Of a stretch of 64,000 bases of DNA, positions 27,771-37,291 are shown one piece after another. The stretch covers positions 372,001 to 436,000 of the forward strand of contig NZ_JBHULZ010000041.1 in assembly GCF_042684705.1 (NCBI RefSeq), read 5' to 3'. The notes under the pieces are model-generated. The model was not told where the DNA came from and did no database searches. It saw only the letters and a list, made by a program, of their open reading frames with translations. Source of the stretch: Mesonia sediminis (GTDB taxonomy: Bacteria; Bacteroidota; Bacteroidia; Flavobacteriales; Flavobacteriaceae). How positions within the stretch are numbered: the first letter of the stretch is position 1; every line of letters begins with the position of its first letter. The position numbers and the translations under genes were made by a program.

Positions 27771-29840
27771 TTACCAGATTCTCACGCGATTTGATGGAGC
27801 AACATACATAGAATCGCCTTCTTTTATGTCGAATGCTTCGTAAAATGCATCAACATTTTGCAAAGGTACGTAAGCTCTATATTGCCCTGGAGAATGCGGA
27901 TCTGTCTTTATTTGTGAACGTAAGGCTTCTTCACGAGATTTGGTTCTCCAAACAGTAGCCCAGGATAAGAAAAAGCGTTGTTCGGGAGTAAATCCATCGA
28001 TATTCTCGGGTCTACCATGCTCTTTAAAGTGGCGTTGTAATCCGTCATAAGCTCCTAAAACGCCGCCTAGGTCGCCAATGTTTTCACCTAACGTAAATTT
28101 ACCGTTGATATATACGCTGTCTAAAACTTCGATTGCGCTGTATTGTTCGGCCAATTGGTTTCCTCGCTTTGTGAATTCTTCTAAATCTTTATCTGTCCAC
28201 CAGTTGTTTAAATTTCCTTCGGCGTCAAAGCGTGCACCACTGTCATCAAAAGCATGTGAAATTTCATGACCTATTACTGCCCCGATTCCACCATAATTTA
28301 CTGCAGCATCTGCTTTGTAATTATAAAATGGGGGTTGTAAAATCGCCGCAGGAAATACAATTTCGTTAAACATAGGGTTAAAGTAAGCATTCACTGTTTG
28401 AGGAGACATTCCCCATTTACTTTTGTCTACAGGCTCATAAATTTCGGCCAAATTATCTTGCATAGCCCATTGAGATATGGCTTGCATATTGGCATAGTAA
28501 CTATTGTCTTGTGTTACGTTTAAATCAGAGTAATCTTCCCACTGATCTGGATATCCGATTTTAACCGTAAATTTGTCTAGCTTCTCAATAGCTTTCTTCT
28601 TGGTTTCTGCACTCATCCAGTCTAATTGCTCAATTCGGTCTTGGTAGGCTGTAATTACGTTGTCTATCATTTCTTTAGCCTTTGCTTTTGCTTCTGGCGG
28701 AAACTTTTCATCTACATACAATTGGCCTAGGGCTTCGCCGATAGCGTTATTTACAGTCGCTAAAGCACGCTCTCTAGCAGGTCTCATTTTCTGAGCACCA
28801 TTTAAACGTTTGCTGTAAAACTCCCAGCTGGCTTGCTCTAAATCTGTACTTAATTGACTAGAAGCATTGTTTAGAGTTGCCCAACGCATTAAGGTTTTAA
28901 TTTCTTTTAGGTTTTCTGGTTGTAATACTTGTTGTACGGTAGCCATGTATTTAGGTTGCATAACCAGTACAGTGTCTAATTCTTTTTCAACTCCAAGTTC
29001 TGTAAAGTATTTTCTCCAATCTATAGCCGGAACCATTTGCTGCAATTCCTCTATTGAGGTGGGATTGTTAAAGTTTCTAAAGTCGCGGCTTTGTACCTTA
29101 TCTAATCTAGGCTCGGCGAGTTTGGTTTCCCAAGCTAAAATAGTTTCTGCTTGAGCTTTAGCGCTTTCTTCGTCCTCACCTATCATAACTAACATTTTAG
29201 CAATATAGGCTTTGTAATCTTCTCGAATAGCTTTTGAGTCTGCATCATCTTTGACGTAATAATCTCTATCGGGTAAACCAAGACCATCAGGGGCGAGATA
29301 GGCAGCATTAATATTTGAATTTGAAGGGTTGGCATAAGCTCCTAAACTAAAAAATGGAGCCGAAACTGCTGTAGGATTCTTTGCTAATACTTCTTGTAAT
29401 TCTGCAATGCTTTGTATCTTCTCTATTTGCTCAAGTACTGGCTCAATAGGAGTAATACCAGCCTCATTTCGTGCAAGGGTGTCTAGTTTAGATTTAAACA
29501 AAAATAGAGCCTTAGCTTGATCGGTGTCTGGAGTATAGGTTTCGTTTTCAATCGCTTTGTCGATTATTGCCAATACATCGTTGTCTGTACTTTGCCTTAA
29601 TACTTGGAAACCTCCCCAAGAAGTTCTGTCCTCCGGGATTTTAGTTTCTCGTAGCCAAGTTCCGTTTACATATTGATAAAAGTTATCTTTTGGGCTTACC
29701 AAGGTATCCATATATTGCAATTCGATACCGGGTGTGGCATTTTCTGTCGATTGTGCTAGTTGTTGAGTATTTTCTTTGCAAGAAAATAATGCTAAACCAC
29801 CAGCTAAAACCAACAAATGGGGTTTTAATCTTGTTTTCAT
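27771..29840 (-). CDS. M13-family (PepO/neprilysin-like) metallopeptidase lipoprotein
   Basis: A 689-residue zinc peptidase. Lipobox LFSCK gives Cys22, so it is anchored in the envelope. The M13 N-terminal domain is followed by the peptidase domain with NAYFNPMFNEIVFPAAILQPPF, the zinc motif HEISH (His525, Glu526, His529), the third ligand region ENIGDLGG, and a terminal SNRVRIW. M13 enzymes cut oligopeptides under about 40 residues. Downstream in a group of three minus-strand genes, it lies 28 bases after the SnoaL-like gene and may share its transcript. Confidence 0.95.
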   Translation of the reverse strand: MKTRLKPHLLVLAGGLALFSCKENTQQLAQSTENATPGIELQYMDTLVSPKDNFYQYVNGTWLRETKIPEDRTSWGGFQVLRQSTDNDVLAIIDKAIENETYTPDTDQAKALFLFKSKLDTLARNEAGITPIEPVLEQIEKIQSIAELQEVLAKNPTAVSAPFFSLGAYANPSNSNINAAYLAPDGLGLPDRDYYVKDDADSKAIREDYKAYIAKMLVMIGEDEESAKAQAETILAWETKLAEPRLDKVQSRDFRNFNNPTSIEELQQMVPAIDWRKYFTELGVEKELDTVLVMQPKYMATVQQVLQPENLKEIKTLMRWATLNNASSQLSTDLEQASWEFYSKRLNGAQKMRPARERALATVNNAIGEALGQLYVDEKFPPEAKAKAKEMIDNVITAYQDRIEQLDWMSAETKKKAIEKLDKFTVKIGYPDQWEDYSDLNVTQDNSYYANMQAISQWAMQDNLAEIYEPVDKSKWGMSPQTVNAYFNPMFNEIVFPAAILQPPFYNYKADAAVNYGGIGAVIGHEISHAFDDSGARFDAEGNLNNWWTDKDLEEFTKRGNQLAEQYSAIEVLDSVYINGKFTLGENIGDLGGVLGAYDGLQRHFKEHGRPENIDGFTPEQRFFLSWATVWRTKSREEALRSQIKTDPHSPGQYRAYVPLQNVDAFYEAFDIKEGDSMYVAPSNRVRIW

Positions 29841-29868
29841 TAGTATTGTTGTTATTGATCTTTATCTA

Positions 29869-30396
29869 TTAGTTATTGGTTTCTAGATTTGTTACAGACT
29901 TTTTAAAGTTTTCTTTTAAAAAAATGCTGTCTTTTTCTTTTTTAAATAAAACAACTTGTTTACCCAAAGCATTGGGTATGGTGTATGAAAGAACATACTG
30001 CTTTATTAAAAAACCATCTTCGGTTTTTATGATAACGCCAGAGCCACGGCAAACTCCCATAGCTGTCTTTAAAAGTTCGTGAAACCAATATGTATTTTGG
30101 TTTCCATTTATTTTTCTGTTAAAAGCTTCAAAGTGCCAAGCTTTTCCTGTGCGAAAATGCGGTGCGGCATAGCGCATAAAAGCTTGCTTGTCCCAAATCT
30201 CATCGGCTTGTGTACCAATGAAGGTGGCCTCTTTATGCATTTTATCAAAATAACTGTCAAATTGAGCATTTGCTGCAGCCAAGTGCCAAGCATCTATAAA
30301 ATTATTTAAAGCTGCTTTGGTAGAATCTTTTACTTGTGCTCTTCCAGCTACTGAAAAAAATCCGATAAGGAGAAAAAAAAGACAAAGCTTATTCAT
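29869..30396 (-). CDS. Exported SnoaL/NTF2-like protein
   Basis: A 175-residue protein with a signal peptide (ends AGRAQ, about 20) and an NTF2-like cone: ALNNFIDAWHLAAANAQFDSYFDKM at the start (helix 1), FIGTQADEIWDK, and a closing sheet VVLFKKEKDSIF. SnoaL-like folds act as small hydrolases, isomerases or ligand binders; the active-site identity is not evident. It is 22 bases from the upstream lipoprotein gene and 28 bases from the M13 peptidase. Confidence 0.8.
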   Translation of the reverse strand: MNKLCLFFLLIGFFSVAGRAQVKDSTKAALNNFIDAWHLAAANAQFDSYFDKMHKEATFIGTQADEIWDKQAFMRYAAPHFRTGKAWHFEAFNRKINGNQNTYWFHELLKTAMGVCRGSGVIIKTEDGFLIKQYVLSYTIPNALGKQVVLFKKEKDSIFLKENFKKSVTNLETNN

Positions 30397-30418
30397 TTGT
30401 TTTCTTATTTACAGGTCA

Positions 30419-30991
30419 TTATTCTTTTGTTGCTACAGAATCTTCAGATTTTATAGATTCTAGAAGTTCTGCTTCAAATTCTTCTATGCTCGGTAAAAAA
30501 ACTTCATTGAGTTGTACCTTTAAATTGTTGAAAGCGATGATGACCTTTTCTAAATTGTTTTTCAATAAAGTGGTGTCTTTCACTTGGCGCTGACTCACTT
30601 GCTCTAACATTTTGGTATGGGTATAAAGAACATTTAACCTTGCGGCTATTGCATTTTCGTTAAAAACAGGAGGTATACTGTCGTTTAATTGTTTGGTTAT
30701 TTTGGCTAGATTGGAGGCGTTTTCTACCAAATCTTGGTAATGCGATGATTTTAAATTATCAAGCTCATTTTCAAAGGTCTTATAATCGGCCCATGTATTG
30801 GCAATATCTTGTGTTTTTTGGCTCAGTTGTAATTGGACTGAAGTGGGTAAAACAATATCTTTTTGTAAAATGCTAGTTTGGTTTTCTAGGAAAGAATTCT
30901 CTGTGGCTTTTTCAGATTTATTTTGGCATGAAATCACACCTATTAAAACTGAAAAGATGATCAAGAAAGGCAGGGAAAAAATCCTTTTCAT
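30419..30991 (-). CDS. Helical lipoprotein of unknown function
   Basis: A 190-residue lipoprotein (VISCQ lipobox, Cys22) with long, mostly helical, Gln/Leu-rich segments that could form coiled coils (about 45-175). No family is recognised. It starts the three-gene minus-strand group with the SnoaL-like protein and the M13 peptidase. A near-consensus -7 (TATCTTTC, one mismatch) lies about 20 bases upstream. Confidence 0.65.
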   Translation of the reverse strand: MKRIFSLPFLIIFSVLIGVISCQNKSEKATENSFLENQTSILQKDIVLPTSVQLQLSQKTQDIANTWADYKTFENELDNLKSSHYQDLVENASNLAKITKQLNDSIPPVFNENAIAARLNVLYTHTKMLEQVSQRQVKDTTLLKNNLEKVIIAFNNLKVQLNEVFLPSIEEFEAELLESIKSEDSVATKE

Positions 30992-31135
30992 ATAAGAGTT
31001 TTTAGGTGCGAAAGATACAATTTTTTAAAAGAATAATCTTTTTTGGGAGTCAATTTACGTGTAGGAAAGTTTTGTAATGCGCTTAAAAAATCGTTTTTTT
31101 GAGGTGCTATTAAAGCCTCATAAATAAATGACTGA

Positions 31136-32080
31136 ATGGGAAATAAAATATTAATTATCGGAGCCTGCGGGCAGATAGGAACAGAGTTAACCCTTACTTT
31201 GAGAGAGAAATTTGGGAATGAAAATGTAGTTGCCAGTGATATTAGAGAAGGCAACGAACAACTGATGCAAACTGGCCCTTTTGAAATTTTAGATGCGACC
31301 AATTATAAGGCAATTGAAGATATTGTCATGCATTATGAAATTGATGAGGTTTATTTGATGGCCGCAATGCTAAGTGCTACCGCCGAAAAATTCCCCATGC
31401 GCGGTTGGGAGTTGAATATGAATTCTCTTTTTAATGTTTTAAACCTAGCCAAAGACAAAAAGATTAGCAAATTATTTTGGCCCTCAAGTATTGCTGTGTT
31501 TGGACCTACTACACCAAAGCTAAACACGCCACAAACAACGGTAATGGAGCCTACTACTGTTTACGGAATTAGCAAGCAAACAGGAGAGCGCTGGTGCGAA
31601 TATTATCACGAAAAATATGGTGTAGATGTACGAAGCATTCGGTACCCTGGCTTAATCAGCTATAAAACCGCTCCGGGTGGTGGAACAACTGATTATGCAG
31701 TAGAGATTTTTCACGAAGCTTTAAACAAACAATCTTACACCAGTTTTTTAAGTGAAGATACTGCTTTACCTATGATGTTTATGGATGATGCCATTGAGGC
31801 AACTATACGTTTAATGGATGCTGATAAGGAATCTTTAAGCATCAAATCCTCTTATAACTTGGGTGGTATTAGTTTTACGCCTAAAGAAATTGCCGAAAGC
31901 ATTAAAAAGCATATTCCTAACTTTAAAATAGATTACGCGCCAGATTTTAGGCAGGCTATAGCCGATTCTTGGCCTTCAAGTATTGATGATAGCCAGGCGC
32001 AAAAAGACTGGGGATGGAAACACCAATTTGATTTAGGTAAAATGACGAAAGCGATGCTCGAAGGATTGCGAAACTTGTAA
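31136..32080 (+). CDS. NAD-dependent L-threonine 3-dehydrogenase-like epimerase-family enzyme
   Basis: A 314-residue extended short-chain dehydrogenase. The cofactor loop is GACGQIGTEL at residues 9-18; the catalytic Tyr-x-x-x-Lys is YGISK, preceded by FWPSSIAVFGP. The SIRYPGLISYKTAPGGGTTDYAVEIF region, given here only for its position after the active site (about 165-190), is typical of epimerase-type threonine dehydrogenases rather than sugar epimerases. It would oxidise threonine to 2-amino-3-ketobutyrate. A glycine acetyltransferase (kbl) partner is not in the window. The gene is monocistronic. Confidence 0.82.
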   Translation: MGNKILIIGACGQIGTELTLTLREKFGNENVVASDIREGNEQLMQTGPFEILDATNYKAIEDIVMHYEIDEVYLMAAMLSATAEKFPMRGWELNMNSLFNVLNLAKDKKISKLFWPSSIAVFGPTTPKLNTPQTTVMEPTTVYGISKQTGERWCEYYHEKYGVDVRSIRYPGLISYKTAPGGGTTDYAVEIFHEALNKQSYTSFLSEDTALPMMFMDDAIEATIRLMDADKESLSIKSSYNLGGISFTPKEIAESIKKHIPNFKIDYAPDFRQAIADSWPSSIDDSQAQKDWGWKHQFDLGKMTKAMLEGLRNL

Positions 32081-32098
32081 TTCTTTGTGAACTTAAAA

Positions 32099-32128
32099 AA
32101 AAATCCTTTTCAATGAAAAGGATTTTTT
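32099..32128. terminator. Bidirectional terminator
   Basis: A 13-bp stem AAAAATCCTTTTC/GAAAAGGATTTTT with an AAT loop, between the threonine dehydrogenase-like gene and sdhB. Confidence 0.9.
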
Positions 32129-32152
32129 AATGATTATAAGTAAAGTTAATTC

Positions 32153-32899
32153 CTAACCTTTAGCATTTGCACTAAGGTATTCACGATTCATACGTGCGAT
32201 ATTTTCGAGAGAAATACCTTTAGGGCATTCAAGTTCACATGCACCTGTATTCGAGCAATTTCCAAAACCTTCTTCATCCATTTGGCGTACCATAGCTTGA
32301 ACACGGTCTACTGCTTCTACACGACCTTGTGGTAATAAGGCGTATTGAGAAACTTTAGCAGAAGTGAAAAGCATTGCACTTGCATTTTTACAAGCTGCTA
32401 CACAGGCCCCACAGCCTATACAAGTGGCTGCATTAAAAGAATCATCAGCGTTATGCTTATTTACCGGAATAGAATTAGCATCTATTGTGTTCCCCGATGT
32501 GTTTACCGATACGTAACCGCCTGCTTGCTGAATGCGGTCGAAAGCTGTTCTGTCTACAATTAAATCTTTAATTACAGGAAATGCATTGGCTCTAAAAGGC
32601 TCTATGGTAATGGTATCTCCATCATTAAAAGAGCGCATGTGTAATTGACAAGTAGTAATTAAACGGTCTGGACCGTGAGGCTCTCCGTTAATTTGTAGCG
32701 AACAAGATCCGCAAATACCTTCTCGGCAATCGTGATCAAACTCTACTGGTTCTTCTCCTTTGGCCACTAATTCTTCATTCAATACATCTAGCATTTCTAG
32801 AAAAGACATATCTCCTTCTATACCATCAATGGGATAGTCGACCATTTTTCCTTTGGTGTTAGCACCGTCTTGGCGCCATATTTTAAGTGTAAGTTTCAT
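32153..32899 (-). CDS. sdhB: Succinate dehydrogenase/fumarate reductase iron-sulfur subunit
   Basis: A 248-residue electron-transfer subunit of complex II. The [2Fe-2S] ligands lie in CREGICGSC, the [4Fe-4S] ligands in CIGCGACVAACK, and the [3Fe-4S] ligands in CSNTGACELECPKG. It passes electrons from SdhA flavin toward the quinone site in SdhC. It is the last gene of sdhCAB; the 70-base gap to sdhA is larger than the other gap and contains a long imperfect hairpin. Confidence 0.97.
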   Translation of the reverse strand: MKLTLKIWRQDGANTKGKMVDYPIDGIEGDMSFLEMLDVLNEELVAKGEEPVEFDHDCREGICGSCSLQINGEPHGPDRLITTCQLHMRSFNDGDTITIEPFRANAFPVIKDLIVDRTAFDRIQQAGGYVSVNTSGNTIDANSIPVNKHNADDSFNAATCIGCGACVAACKNASAMLFTSAKVSQYALLPQGRVEAVDRVQAMVRQMDEEGFGNCSNTGACELECPKGISLENIARMNREYLSANAKG

Positions 32900-32905
32900 A
32901 ATCCT

Positions 32906-32971
32906 AATTTGAAGATTGAAAAATTTAAAAGTTTCGCTAGTGAGGCGAGCTGCTTTTCAATTTCTCAAATT
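32906..32971 (-). repeat. Intercistronic hairpin between sdhA and sdhB
   Basis: The outer arms AATTTGA (32906-32912) and TCAAATT (32965-32971), then ATTGAAAA (32915-32922) and TTTTCAAT (32954-32961), fold the gap into one long stem; an inner TCGC/GCGA pair is possible. It could be an mRNA processing or stability element. Confidence 0.4.
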
Positions 32972-34973
32972 ATTTATAACTCCTTGTTTTTAATTCGATA
33001 TTATCAAATACTAAATCTTCTTTGTGCAATTTGGCTTCGCGCGGATCGCCGGTATATTCCCAAGCGGCAACATATTTAAAGTTCTCATCATCTCGTAATG
33101 CTTCCCCTTCTTCGGTTTGATACTCTTCTCTAAAGTGGCCTCCACAAGACTCATTTCTGTGTAGAGCATCTTTAGCAAACAGTTCACCTAACTCAAGAAA
33201 ATCTGCCACTCTTCCCGCTTTTTCAAGTTCTGCATTTTTGGTTTCAGCCTTTCCAGTCACCTTTACATTCTTCCAAAAATCTTCACGTAAAGCTTTAATT
33301 TCTTCTAAAGCCTCTTGTAAGCCTTGAGCGTTTCTAGCCATACCACATTTGTTCCACATAATTTTACCTAATTTCTTGTGGTAATGATCTACTGAGTGTT
33401 TGCCACTGGCTTTCATCAAACGATCAATTTTATCTTTTACATTTTTTTCGGCTTCGGCAAACTCTGGTAAATCTGTTGAGATAGCTCCTGTTCTAATGTC
33501 ATTAGATAAATAATCTCCAATGGTGTAAGGCAGAACAAAATATCCATCGGCTAAACCTTGCATAAGGGCCGAAGCTCCCAATCGGTTTGCACCGTGATCA
33601 GAGAAATTGGCCTCTCCTGCAGCATAACAACCAGGAATAGTGGTTTGTAAATTATAATCAACCCATAAACCACCCATTGTATAATGTACCGCAGGATAAA
33701 TCATCATAGGTGTTTCATACGGATTTTGATCAACAATTTTTTGATACATCTGGAAAAGGTTACCATATTTTGCTTCGACAACTTCTTTTCCTAAACGAGT
33801 AATTTCTTCTTTTGAAGCATTTTTATGACCCGAGGTAAAAGCTTTTTCCTTACCATAACGCTCGATTGCACTTGCAAAATCTAAGAATACAGCCTCACCT
33901 GTTTTATTTACTCCAAACCCAGCATCGCAACGCTCTTTTGCTGCTCTTGAAGCTACATCTCGTGGTACTAAGTTACCAAATGCAGGGTATCTGCGCTCCA
34001 AATAATAATCGCGTTCTTCTTCACTTAAATCAGTTGGTTTTAGTCGGCCTTCGCGAATAGCTATAGCATCTTCTTTCTTTTTGGGCACCCAAATACGTCC
34101 ATCGTTTCGTAAAGACTCAGACATCAGCGTAAGCTTAGACTGGTGGTCTCCCGATACGGGTATACAAGTAGGGTGAATTTGGGTATAACAAGGGTTGGCA
34201 AAATAAGCACCGCGCTTATGTGCTCTCCAGGCTGCCATCACGTTACTTCCCATTGCATTAGTCGATAAGAAGAAAACATTACCGTAACCCCCTGAAGCTA
34301 AGACTACAGCGTGTGCAGAATGTCTTTGAATTTCTCCAGTTACCATATCTCGAGCAATAATTCCTCTCGCTTTGCCGTCAACCAAAACTAAATCCATCAT
34401 CTCATGACGGGTAAAAGATTGAATCTTCCCTCGATTGATTTGCCTGTTCATCGCCGAGTAAGCTCCTAATAAAAGTTGCTGCCCCGTTTGACCTTTGGCG
34501 TAGAAAGTACGCGAAACCAGTACCCCTCCAAATGAGCGGTTGTCTAATAATCCGCCATATTCTCTTGCAAAAGGAACTCCTTGTGCCACACATTGGTCGA
34601 TGATATTACCCGATACCTCGGCTAAGCGATATACGTTGGCTTCTCGTGAACGATAGTCACCTCCTTTTACCGTGTCATAAAATAAACGATAATCAGAATC
34701 GCCATCACCCTGGTAGTTTTTTGAAGCATTTATCCCGCCTTGCGCTGCAATTGAGTGTGCTCTTCGCGGTGAATCTTGGTAGCAGAAAGTCTTTACATTA
34801 TATCCTAGTTCGGCAAGGGTAGCAGCTGCACTACCGCCGGCAAGACCAGTACCAACTACAATCACATCTATGTTTCTTTTGTTGGCTGGGTTTACTAAGT
34901 TTATTTCGTTTTTATGTTTTGTCCATTTATCGGCTAATGGTCCTGATGGTATTTTTGAATCTAAAACTGACAT
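32970..34973 (-). CDS. sdhA: Succinate dehydrogenase/fumarate reductase flavoprotein subunit
   Basis: A 667-residue flavoprotein that oxidises succinate to fumarate. The FAD-binding loop is VGTGLAGGSAAATLAE near the N-terminus. HSIAAQGGIN carries the histidine that normally binds FAD covalently. The substrate region includes FFLSTNAMGSN and HPTCIPVSGDHQ, and the later HYTMGGLWVDY and GEANFSDHGANRLG motifs are intact. It is of the long type found with a one-subunit five-helix anchor. sdhC lies 12 bases upstream; sdhB follows after 70 bases. Confidence 0.97.
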   Translation of the reverse strand: MSVLDSKIPSGPLADKWTKHKNEINLVNPANKRNIDVIVVGTGLAGGSAAATLAELGYNVKTFCYQDSPRRAHSIAAQGGINASKNYQGDGDSDYRLFYDTVKGGDYRSREANVYRLAEVSGNIIDQCVAQGVPFAREYGGLLDNRSFGGVLVSRTFYAKGQTGQQLLLGAYSAMNRQINRGKIQSFTRHEMMDLVLVDGKARGIIARDMVTGEIQRHSAHAVVLASGGYGNVFFLSTNAMGSNVMAAWRAHKRGAYFANPCYTQIHPTCIPVSGDHQSKLTLMSESLRNDGRIWVPKKKEDAIAIREGRLKPTDLSEEERDYYLERRYPAFGNLVPRDVASRAAKERCDAGFGVNKTGEAVFLDFASAIERYGKEKAFTSGHKNASKEEITRLGKEVVEAKYGNLFQMYQKIVDQNPYETPMMIYPAVHYTMGGLWVDYNLQTTIPGCYAAGEANFSDHGANRLGASALMQGLADGYFVLPYTIGDYLSNDIRTGAISTDLPEFAEAEKNVKDKIDRLMKASGKHSVDHYHKKLGKIMWNKCGMARNAQGLQEALEEIKALREDFWKNVKVTGKAETKNAELEKAGRVADFLELGELFAKDALHRNESCGGHFREEYQTEEGEALRDDENFKYVAAWEYTGDPREAKLHKEDLVFDNIELKTRSYK

Positions 34974-34985
34974 AAATCTTTCGTA

Positions 34986-35648
34986 TTACAAGTGATTAAT
35001 ATAGTGATAAACGGCTATAAAAATAAACCCTAATGGGATTAAGATTGCGAAGGCTTTTGTGAAACCTTGCAAGCCTTTTGAATATTTGTTGTTAAATCCA
35101 ACCGATTGAAATGAAGAAGCAAAACCATGCAATAAGTGAAGCATTAAGAAAACAAATGAAATCACATAAACACCTACGCGTATAGGATTCTCAAATTTAG
35201 CGATGGTTTCTTCATAATAGCGTGTTGGGTCTTCTGGGTGACTTTCAATATACTTGTGCATAATTTCTGGGAACCAAAAATCGTAAAAATGCAAGCCTAA
35301 AAAGGCTAAGATAACCGCTCCAGAAAAAATCATGTTTCTAGACATCCAGCTAGAATTAGCAGAGCCCTTATAATTGGCATAACCTATGCTTCTAGCATTT
35401 CGGTTTTGAATTTCAAGCACAAACCCCATAATAAAATGAAAAATCACCCCAAAAATTAAGATGGGTTGCAAGATGGCTTGCACTAAAAAATTAGTACCCA
35501 TAAAATGAGATATCTCATTGAATACATCGGGGCTGATAACCGATATAAAGTTTATGGTAAAATGTTGTAGTAAAAATAGAACTAGGAATAAACCTGACAG
35601 AGCCATAGCAAATTTTTTTGCTACAGACGATTTTAATAATCCACCCAT
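34986..35648 (-). CDS. sdhC: Succinate dehydrogenase cytochrome b subunit
   Basis: A 220-residue membrane anchor of type-B complex II with five predicted helices. It carries histidines suited to two b hemes (LQHFTINF, GVIFHFIMGF, LGLHFYDF, LLHLLHGFASSF). One subunit anchors SdhA and SdhB and reduces menaquinone, the usual Bacteroidota arrangement. It is the first gene of the operon behind a good promoter. Confidence 0.95.
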   Translation of the reverse strand: MGGLLKSSVAKKFAMALSGLFLVLFLLQHFTINFISVISPDVFNEISHFMGTNFLVQAILQPILIFGVIFHFIMGFVLEIQNRNARSIGYANYKGSANSSWMSRNMIFSGAVILAFLGLHFYDFWFPEIMHKYIESHPEDPTRYYEETIAKFENPIRVGVYVISFVFLMLHLLHGFASSFQSVGFNNKYSKGLQGFTKAFAILIPLGFIFIAVYHYINHL

Positions 35649-35680
35649 TGGTTGTAATGATTTTTTTTATGAATTTAGCA

Positions 35681-35711
35681 CAAAAATAAGCTATCCTATA
35701 TCATTTACAAA
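35681..35711 (-). promoter_or_regulatory. sdhCAB promoter
   Basis: On the minus strand: TTTG (35711-35708), a 19-base spacer, TATTTTTG (35688-35681). The predicted leader is about 27 nt. Both elements match the Bacteroidota consensus. Confidence 0.75.
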
Positions 35712-35814
35712 GTTTCTAAAGAACAAGCTTCTTATTTAGAATAAATATTAACAAAGCATTTCGTTTTGTTTCTATTTTTATTGCAATAATACTTGATGAT
35801 ATTTGACTTATTTA

Positions 35815-36603
35815 TCAAAAAAGATCCCTACTCGGTATAATTTTAAGACCAAATAAGATATAATTTCCAGTTACATGGTGTTTTGTGACTGTGTTTTCAG
35901 AAACCCTTAAATTTTCAGTAGTCACAACCTTAGTAAATAAATTTTTAGGTTGGTAATGATAGGTAATAAAAGGTTGTAATAATAAAGGTTTTGTTTTAAT
36001 GTTAAAACCCAAAGAGAGGTTGGCTCCAAAAAATGTTGTTGCATTATAATCGCTTACCGAGGTATATCCCACTGCTCGTTCATCATCTGTAATTGCTATT
36101 GTTGTTCCATAAATTTTTCGGGCTAAGGTAAGTTCGGGTCCTACACTAATATTAACGATAGTGATATTGAAAAGATTAAAATAATATTGCACTTCTGTAT
36201 TCAATTTGTATTCAAAATACGGTCCTATTTTTAGCCATCCGGCAATGTCTATTGGATAGCCAGAATCTTCTTTTTTTAAATTACTATAATTTGTTAAGTT
36301 GTAAGTTCGATAAATGGCACTAACCGAAAAGTTTAATTTTTCGTATTGTAAAAAATTATACGTTAATCCAATTTCAAAAGTGCGTGGCTTTTCAAATTCT
36401 AAAAGCATTCCATTTGGTTCATTGTCTACATAAAGGCTACTAATACCAGTGTGTAGACCAATTTTTTGGTATTTCTTAAAAATTTTTTCTGCGATATGCC
36501 CTTGATAAAAATTTTCTTTTTGTTGCCCAAAACTTAAAGAGAGAGAAAATATGGCAAGCACTAAACTTGCCATATTTAACTTATTATTGTACTTCGCCAT
36601 CAT
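35815..36603 (-). CDS. Putative outer-membrane beta-barrel protein
   Basis: A 262-residue exported protein. The signal peptide ends SLSFGQ (about 27). The rest alternates strands with turns such as TFEIGLTYNFLQYEKLNFSVSAIYR and LSLGFNIKTKPLLLQPFITYHY, split across the chain, and ends NYILFGLKIIPSRDLF, which suits a small outer-membrane barrel. No family is recognised. The start at 36603 overlaps the upstream lipoprotein gene by 20 bases; an internal Met at 36573 would leave a 10-base gap instead. The two genes are probably one operon. Confidence 0.65.
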   Translation of the reverse strand: MMAKYNNKLNMASLVLAIFSLSLSFGQQKENFYQGHIAEKIFKKYQKIGLHTGISSLYVDNEPNGMLLEFEKPRTFEIGLTYNFLQYEKLNFSVSAIYRTYNLTNYSNLKKEDSGYPIDIAGWLKIGPYFEYKLNTEVQYYFNLFNITIVNISVGPELTLARKIYGTTIAITDDERAVGYTSVSDYNATTFFGANLSLGFNIKTKPLLLQPFITYHYQPKNLFTKVVTTENLRVSENTVTKHHVTGNYILFGLKIIPSRDLF

Positions 36604-37147
36604 AGAAATCTAAAGTTTTAATGTAATCGTATCGTTTATGTACCCCAAATACGTGATTATGTACAATTTTAGGTTCTTTTTGTCCGTCGAAATTAAAATG
36701 TTGCGGAAGCCATTGCGCTTTTACTTTGGTTCTATAACCAGAAGAAGTTCTTGATGAAGGGTAAAAACCTTGACCGCAATCTAAGCCGCCGATAGCAGCT
36801 ACTTTAGCATAAATTTGAGAAGGTCCGGAAATCCAACCTACTAGCCATGCATCATTATAATGCTTTGTTTTCGCCTTCACTTTTGCATTTCCAAATGGAG
36901 TATCACCTCTAAATTTAACGGTGGTTTTTATTCTTTTTTCACCGTGAACAGGTTGAAAATATTTTACGTGCCTTTTTCGGTCCAAACAATAGCCATAATC
37001 TATATTTATAGCATATACACTCGTAGTTGATTCGGGTTTATAATTTAAGGTTTCTGATGTTTTGTTTTCTTCTACCACCTCCTTTTCGCAAGAATGTAAA
37101 AATAGGATAGAAAAACAAAGTGTTATATATAAGTTATGTTTGCTCAT
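36584..37147 (-). CDS. Lipoprotein of unknown function
   Basis: A 187-residue lipoprotein (lipobox LHSCE, Cys20). After an acidic linker, the mature part is rich in Lys, His, Tyr and Gly. It has two further cysteines (CLDRKRH and LDCGQG) that could form a disulfide. No domain is recognised. It precedes and overlaps the barrel-protein gene, suggesting a surface pair. A 304-base gene-free gap lies upstream. Confidence 0.6.
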   Translation of the reverse strand: MSKHNLYITLCFSILFLHSCEKEVVEENKTSETLNYKPESTTSVYAINIDYGYCLDRKRHVKYFQPVHGEKRIKTTVKFRGDTPFGNAKVKAKTKHYNDAWLVGWISGPSQIYAKVAAIGGLDCGQGFYPSSRTSSGYRTKVKAQWLPQHFNFDGQKEPKIVHNHVFGVHKRYDYIKTLDFYDGEVQ

Positions 37148-37291
37148 TTGTATTAATTTTAATCGTTAATAATCTGTTATAGGCTTGTTTTTTAAGGTGG
37201 TTGTTTTGTGCCTATCTTTCCACCTTAAGTGTGGAAAAGATTAAAAACCTTTAAAATTACATACGAGTGCAGCAAACTTGGATAGCCCTTT

